This document shows, piece after piece, positions 12,026 through 14,550 of a stretch of DNA of 14,550 nt. Origin of the DNA: Oscillospiraceae bacterium (GTDB taxonomy: Bacteria > Bacillota_A > Clostridia > Oscillospirales > Oscillospiraceae); NCBI GenBank assembly GCA_024690695.1, contig JAILOS010000069.1, forward strand, positions 1-14,550, written 5' to 3'. Both the position numbers and the translations under genes were made by a program. Position 1 is the first letter of the stretch. Each line of letters starts with the position of its first letter. Under the pieces are notes generated by a model that saw only the letters and a list, made by a program, of their open reading frames with translations, did no database searches and was not told where the DNA came from.

Positions 12026-12445
12026 ATGGACGAGCAATCGATCATTCTTTTGGCGATCGTCGCCGTGGCGCTGGCGCTGATCCTGCTGGGGCTGCTGCTC
12101 AACAGCCGGAAAAAGCGCAGAAAGAAGGACGCGGCGTGGAGCTCCCCGAACCTGAGCGACGAGGCGAAGGAGGAGGCCGGCGCGGACGGAGAGGACGGCG
12201 AAGCCGCCTTCGCCCCGCCGAAGCTGATGGGCACGATGAAGCTCGCCGGAGGCCTCCCGCCCGGCTCCGAAGGGAAGCGGACGGAAGACACGGCCATCAG
12301 AGGCCGCCGCGCCTCGTCGGACGGCAGGAGCTTCGAGGCGCTGGAGGCGCAACGCGCGGGCGGAAGGATCTGCCCGTACTGCGAGGCCGTCGTACCCGCC
12401 GGACAGGGCCGCTGCCCCGCCTGCGGCGCCAGACTGGATGAATAA
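12026..12445 (+). CDS. Single-pass membrane protein with C-terminal zinc ribbon
   Basis: A 139-residue protein. Residues 5-26 form a membrane helix, followed by a strongly basic SRKKRRKK, which fixes the C-terminal part in the cytoplasm. A low-complexity acidic stretch (45-60) and a possible phospho-acceptor stretch (LMGTMKL, RTEDTAI with Thr70, Thr86, Thr89) precede a zinc ribbon with Cys116-x2-Cys119 and Cys130-x2-Cys133. GGGAGAGAG lies before the ATG and the gene follows the kinase by 14 bases. It may be a membrane anchor and kinase substrate; this is inferred from context only. Confidence 0.8.
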   Translation: MDEQSIILLAIVAVALALILLGLLLNSRKKRRKKDAAWSSPNLSDEAKEEAGADGEDGEAAFAPPKLMGTMKLAGGLPPGSEGKRTEDTAIRGRRASSDGRSFEALEAQRAGGRICPYCEAVVPAGQGRCPACGARLDE

Positions 12446-12463
12446 AGAGAGGAAACAGGGACG

Positions 12464-13333
12464 ATGTTTTGCAAAAACTGCGGCGGCCCGATCGATCGGG
12501 CCACGATGAAATGCACGAAATGCGGGCAAAAGGCCGCGCCGCTGGCCGGCGGCTCCGGCTTCCGGGACATGCTCGCCGGAGCGGAGGCGGGAAAGCCCGC
12601 GCCCGAGGCGCCGAAGGCGCAGCCCGCGCCGAAGGAACAGCCCGCGCGCAAGACGAAGACCGGATCCTCGCCGAAGTGGATCACGCCGCTGCTCGCGCTG
12701 GTCGCCGTCGCGGCGATCGCGCTCCTGATCGTCGCCTGCGGGAAGATCGGGGCGCTGAAGGAGCAGATCGAAGAGCTGGAGAACGAAGCGCTCACGGAGA
12801 GAGACGGCGGGAAAGAGAGCGAGCTGCCGGACCGGTTCACGGAGGATGAAACGCAGCCGCCGGAGGACGGCGCGGAGCTTGCGGACCCCCGGGAGCCTGC
12901 GGAGACGCCGGAAGCCGCGGAGACGCCGGAGCCGGACGCCGAAGCCGGACGCGGCGCGATCGAGCCCGAAGCGGAAGAAGAAAAGAACGAGCTGGAGGTT
13001 TATTCCTCCGAAGACAAGCCCAGCGACGACACCTTCGGCCCCTCAAAAGCGGAGAGAAACATTTTCACCTATACGGTCAAAACCGTGGACGGCCTGTCGT
13101 TCGAGTGGCAGAGGAAGAACGCGGAGACCGGCGAGTGGGAAGAGATCGACGGCGAGAACTACCGCTGCGGCACGACAGCCGTCGGCGGCAACACCCTCGC
13201 CTGGATCAAGTTTATCAAGCCGGATGAGTCGCAGGCCGGATTTTACCGCTGCATCGCCCGCGCGCCGGGCTACGAGGACGCGGTGAGCAGGACGGCGGAA
13301 GCGAGCTATCTGGCGGGCGAAGCGGAAGAATGA
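12464..13333 (+). CDS. Zinc ribbon - membrane helix - Ig-like exterior domain protein
   Basis: A 289-residue one-pass membrane protein. The N-terminal zinc ribbon uses Cys3-x2-Cys6 and Cys17-x2-Cys20. A Pro/Ala/Lys linker (42-70) leads to a membrane helix (72-91). Basic residues before the helix place the N-terminus inside. Outside are a short coiled coil (96-110), a long acidic Pro/Glu/Thr-rich stalk (111-195) and an Ig-like domain (about 200-283) with LSFEWQ and the typical DESQAGFYRC (254-263). Such bacterial Ig-like domains usually bind other proteins or surface sugars; the ligand is unknown. It follows the previous gene by 18 bases and overlaps the phosphatase gene by 4 bases (ATGA). It is the likely sensor of the operon. 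Confidence 0.83.
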   Translation: MFCKNCGGPIDRATMKCTKCGQKAAPLAGGSGFRDMLAGAEAGKPAPEAPKAQPAPKEQPARKTKTGSSPKWITPLLALVAVAAIALLIVACGKIGALKEQIEELENEALTERDGGKESELPDRFTEDETQPPEDGAELADPREPAETPEAAETPEPDAEAGRGAIEPEAEEEKNELEVYSSEDKPSDDTFGPSKAERNIFTYTVKTVDGLSFEWQRKNAETGEWEEIDGENYRCGTTAVGGNTLAWIKFIKPDESQAGFYRCIARAPGYEDAVSRTAEASYLAGEAEE

Positions 13334-14304
13334 TGAACAACACGAAAAACACGGCCGCGCCGCGCGATATGATCTCGCTGACGGACTTTTTGGCCGGCTT
13401 CTGCGTCGGGCAGAAGCGCGACAACGGGGAAGACAGCGAAAAATATTCGCTCCACTGCGAAGCGGCGACGGTGGCCGTCTTCGACGGCTGCGGCGGCGCC
13501 GGCGCCAAGAGCTATCCGCGCTTTTACAACAAGACCGGGGCCTATATCGCCGCGCACCGGGCGGCGGACGCCTATCAGGAGTGGTTCGAGGAGCCCGCGG
13601 AGGGCGAAGCGGGAGATCCGGAGGCGCTCAAGCGCCGCATCGTCGCCGCGCTCGAGGAGGTCGACGCCTGCGTGGGCGAAAAGAGCCGCCTGTCGGGCAT
13701 GATCTCCCGCCGCTTCCCGACCACGCTGGCCGCCGCGGTCTGCCGGCCCGGCGAGCAGGGCATGAACGTGGATCTCTACTGGGCGGGCGACTCGCGGGTC
13801 TATCTGCTGGACGCGCAGGGGCTGGCCCAGCTCACCGAGGACGACCTCGGCGGGATCGACCCCTTTGAAAATCTCACGGAGGACGGCGTGCTGACCAACG
13901 TGATCAGCCTCTCCGGAGGCTTCACGATCCACAGCGCGCGCGTGGTGATGAAGCGGCCCGGCATCGTGTTTGCGGCGACGGACGGCTGCTTCGGCTACCT
14001 GTCCACGCCGATGGAATTCGAGCATCTGCTGCTGCAGACGCTGCTGAGCGCCAAGAGCGTGAACGAGTGGGAAAGCAGCCTGCGCGAAGCGATCGGCGAG
14101 GTGGCCGGCGACGACTACACGCTCCGGGCGATCTCCCTGGGCTTCGGCGATTTCCGGACGCTGCAGCGCGCCCTTGCGCCGCGGGCCGATTCGCTGGACA
14201 AACAGATCATCCGGCTGCTGCCGGACAAGAGCCGCGAGGAAAAGCGCCTGCTCTGGCAGGGCTATCGGGAAAATTACTGCCGCCTGCTGTGCAGGGTCGG
14301 CTGA
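13330..14304 (+). CDS. PP2C-family Ser/Thr protein phosphatase
   Basis: A 324-residue soluble PPM-family phosphatase. The metal-binding and fold motifs occur in order: KRDNGEDS (29-36), VAVFDGCGG (48-56) with metal-site Asp52, FPTTLAAAV (129-137), WAGDSRVYLL (151-160), FAATDG (214-219) with Asp218, and GDDYTL (260-265) with Asp261. All metal acids of the family are kept, so it should be active. A C-terminal extension of about 50 residues (275-324) is helical and basic. It overlaps the upstream gene in ATGA (13330) and is the natural partner of the kinase at 11088-12011, removing phosphate from the same targets. Met at 13333 is an alternative start. Confidence 0.93.
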   Translation: MMNNTKNTAAPRDMISLTDFLAGFCVGQKRDNGEDSEKYSLHCEAATVAVFDGCGGAGAKSYPRFYNKTGAYIAAHRAADAYQEWFEEPAEGEAGDPEALKRRIVAALEEVDACVGEKSRLSGMISRRFPTTLAAAVCRPGEQGMNVDLYWAGDSRVYLLDAQGLAQLTEDDLGGIDPFENLTEDGVLTNVISLSGGFTIHSARVVMKRPGIVFAATDGCFGYLSTPMEFEHLLLQTLLSAKSVNEWESSLREAIGEVAGDDYTLRAISLGFGDFRTLQRALAPRADSLDKQIIRLLPDKSREEKRLLWQGYRENYCRLLCRVG

Positions 14305-14306
14305 GG

Positions 14307-14325
14307 CGCTCCGGTCCGCGGAGCG
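14307..14325 (+). repeat. Small hairpin between the phosphatase and the last gene
   Basis: A 7-bp stem, CGCTCCG with CGGAGCG, with a 5-base loop, in the 40-base gap, without a T-run. It may be a processing or stability element inside the operon; it is not a standard terminator. Confidence 0.35.
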
Positions 14326-14344
14326 ACAGGAAAGGAGCTTTGCT

Positions 14345-14550
14345 ATGCTGTTTTTACTGGAAGACTTTATCGAAAACATCGGCCTCGACTTTGAAGAGCC
14401 GACGACCTGGTTCATTCTCGCCGGCGCGGTGCTCGTGCTGGCCGGTCTGATCGCGCTGATCGTCGCGCTGACGGCCCGTCCGAAGAAGAGCGCCAAGGCC
14501 GCCCCGGCCCGTCCGGCTCCCGCCCCGGCACGCCCTGCGCCCGCCCCGGC
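14345..14550 (+). CDS. Partial Pro/Ala-rich single-pass membrane protein
   Basis: The first 68 codons are visible; the gene runs off the right edge. Residues 1-20 are an acidic amphipathic start (MLFLLEDFIENIGLDFEEP), 22-43 a membrane helix, then RPKKSAK and a repetitive Ala/Pro/Arg tail (APARPAPAP). The basic residues place the tail in the cytoplasm, so the shape repeats that of the protein at 12026. AAAGGAG lies 7 bases before the ATG. A linker of this kind usually leads to a further cytoplasmic domain, which cannot be seen here. Position in the operon suggests it belongs to the same system. Confidence 0.75.
   Translation, partial: MLFLLEDFIENIGLDFEEPTTWFILAGAVLVLAGLIALIVALTARPKKSAKAAPARPAPAPARPAPAP

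Noticed and set aside
13306..14496. A 396-codon minus-strand frame opposite the PP2C gene
   Set aside because: It is a shadow of the phosphatase, whose motifs are all intact in order.
1..14550. CRISPR arrays, tRNA or rRNA genes and insertion sequences
   Set aside because: No regularly spaced repeats, cloverleaf sequences, rRNA segments or transposase-like frames were seen on either strand.

Overview
This window looks like chromosomal DNA from a GC-rich, spore-forming member of the Clostridia, probably a gut Oscillospirales or Christensenellales type. This is inferred from the gene content: a clostridial MazF, an LCP protein, the spore genes spoVAD-spoVAE, the rpsF-ssb-rpsR operon, efp, a CD1247-type zinc-ribbon protein, strong AGGAGG ribosome binding sites and AT-rich promoters and terminators in high-GC DNA. 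No species can be named from the sequence alone.

Layout. Positions 1-285 (minus) hold a partial gene of unknown function with a probable ACG start. mazF (354-701, minus) has no antitoxin beside it. An LCP-family cell-wall gene (883-2004, plus) is followed by spoVAD and spoVAE (2091-3476), with a good candidate forespore sigma-G promoter in front; spoVAC is not here. A bidirectional terminator separates them from the convergent rpsF-ssb-rpsR operon (3554-4610, minus), which has a sigma-A promoter and a structured leader. A two-pass zinc-ribbon membrane protein (4912-5433, plus) follows. A cytoplasmic GH13 amylase (5498-6802), a CD1247-like zinc-ribbon protein (6880-7350) and efp (7415-7972) are on the minus strand. 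A short minus-strand stretch at 4765-4827 looks like the eroded 3' end of a second amylase gene.

From 8104 to 10273 lies a compact prophage- or ICE-like control cassette. An XRE repressor and an ImmA/IrrE-like protein (minus) are divergent from a small Cro-like XRE protein (plus), which is followed by a small Cys-rich protein, a sigma-region-4-like protein and a Cys-rich HTH protein. Several copies of a dyad operator (TCACG-N3-CGTGA) lie in the two divergent promoters and downstream. No integrase or structural phage gene is present.

From 10379 to the right edge runs a six-gene operon: a VWA (MIDAS) protein, a Ser/Thr kinase with unusual motifs, a one-pass membrane protein with a C-terminal zinc ribbon, a membrane protein with a cytosolic zinc ribbon and an Ig-like exterior domain, a PP2C phosphatase, and a truncated Pro/Ala-rich membrane protein. 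The VWA-kinase-PP2C core resembles the described TerY-phosphorylation triads, but the membrane zinc-ribbon/Ig partners make this the best candidate in the window for an undescribed signalling system. The inferred logic is that an outside ligand or cell-wall state is sensed by the Ig-like protein, passed through the membrane to zinc-ribbon adaptors, and read by the kinase/phosphatase pair with VWA as a metal-dependent scaffold.
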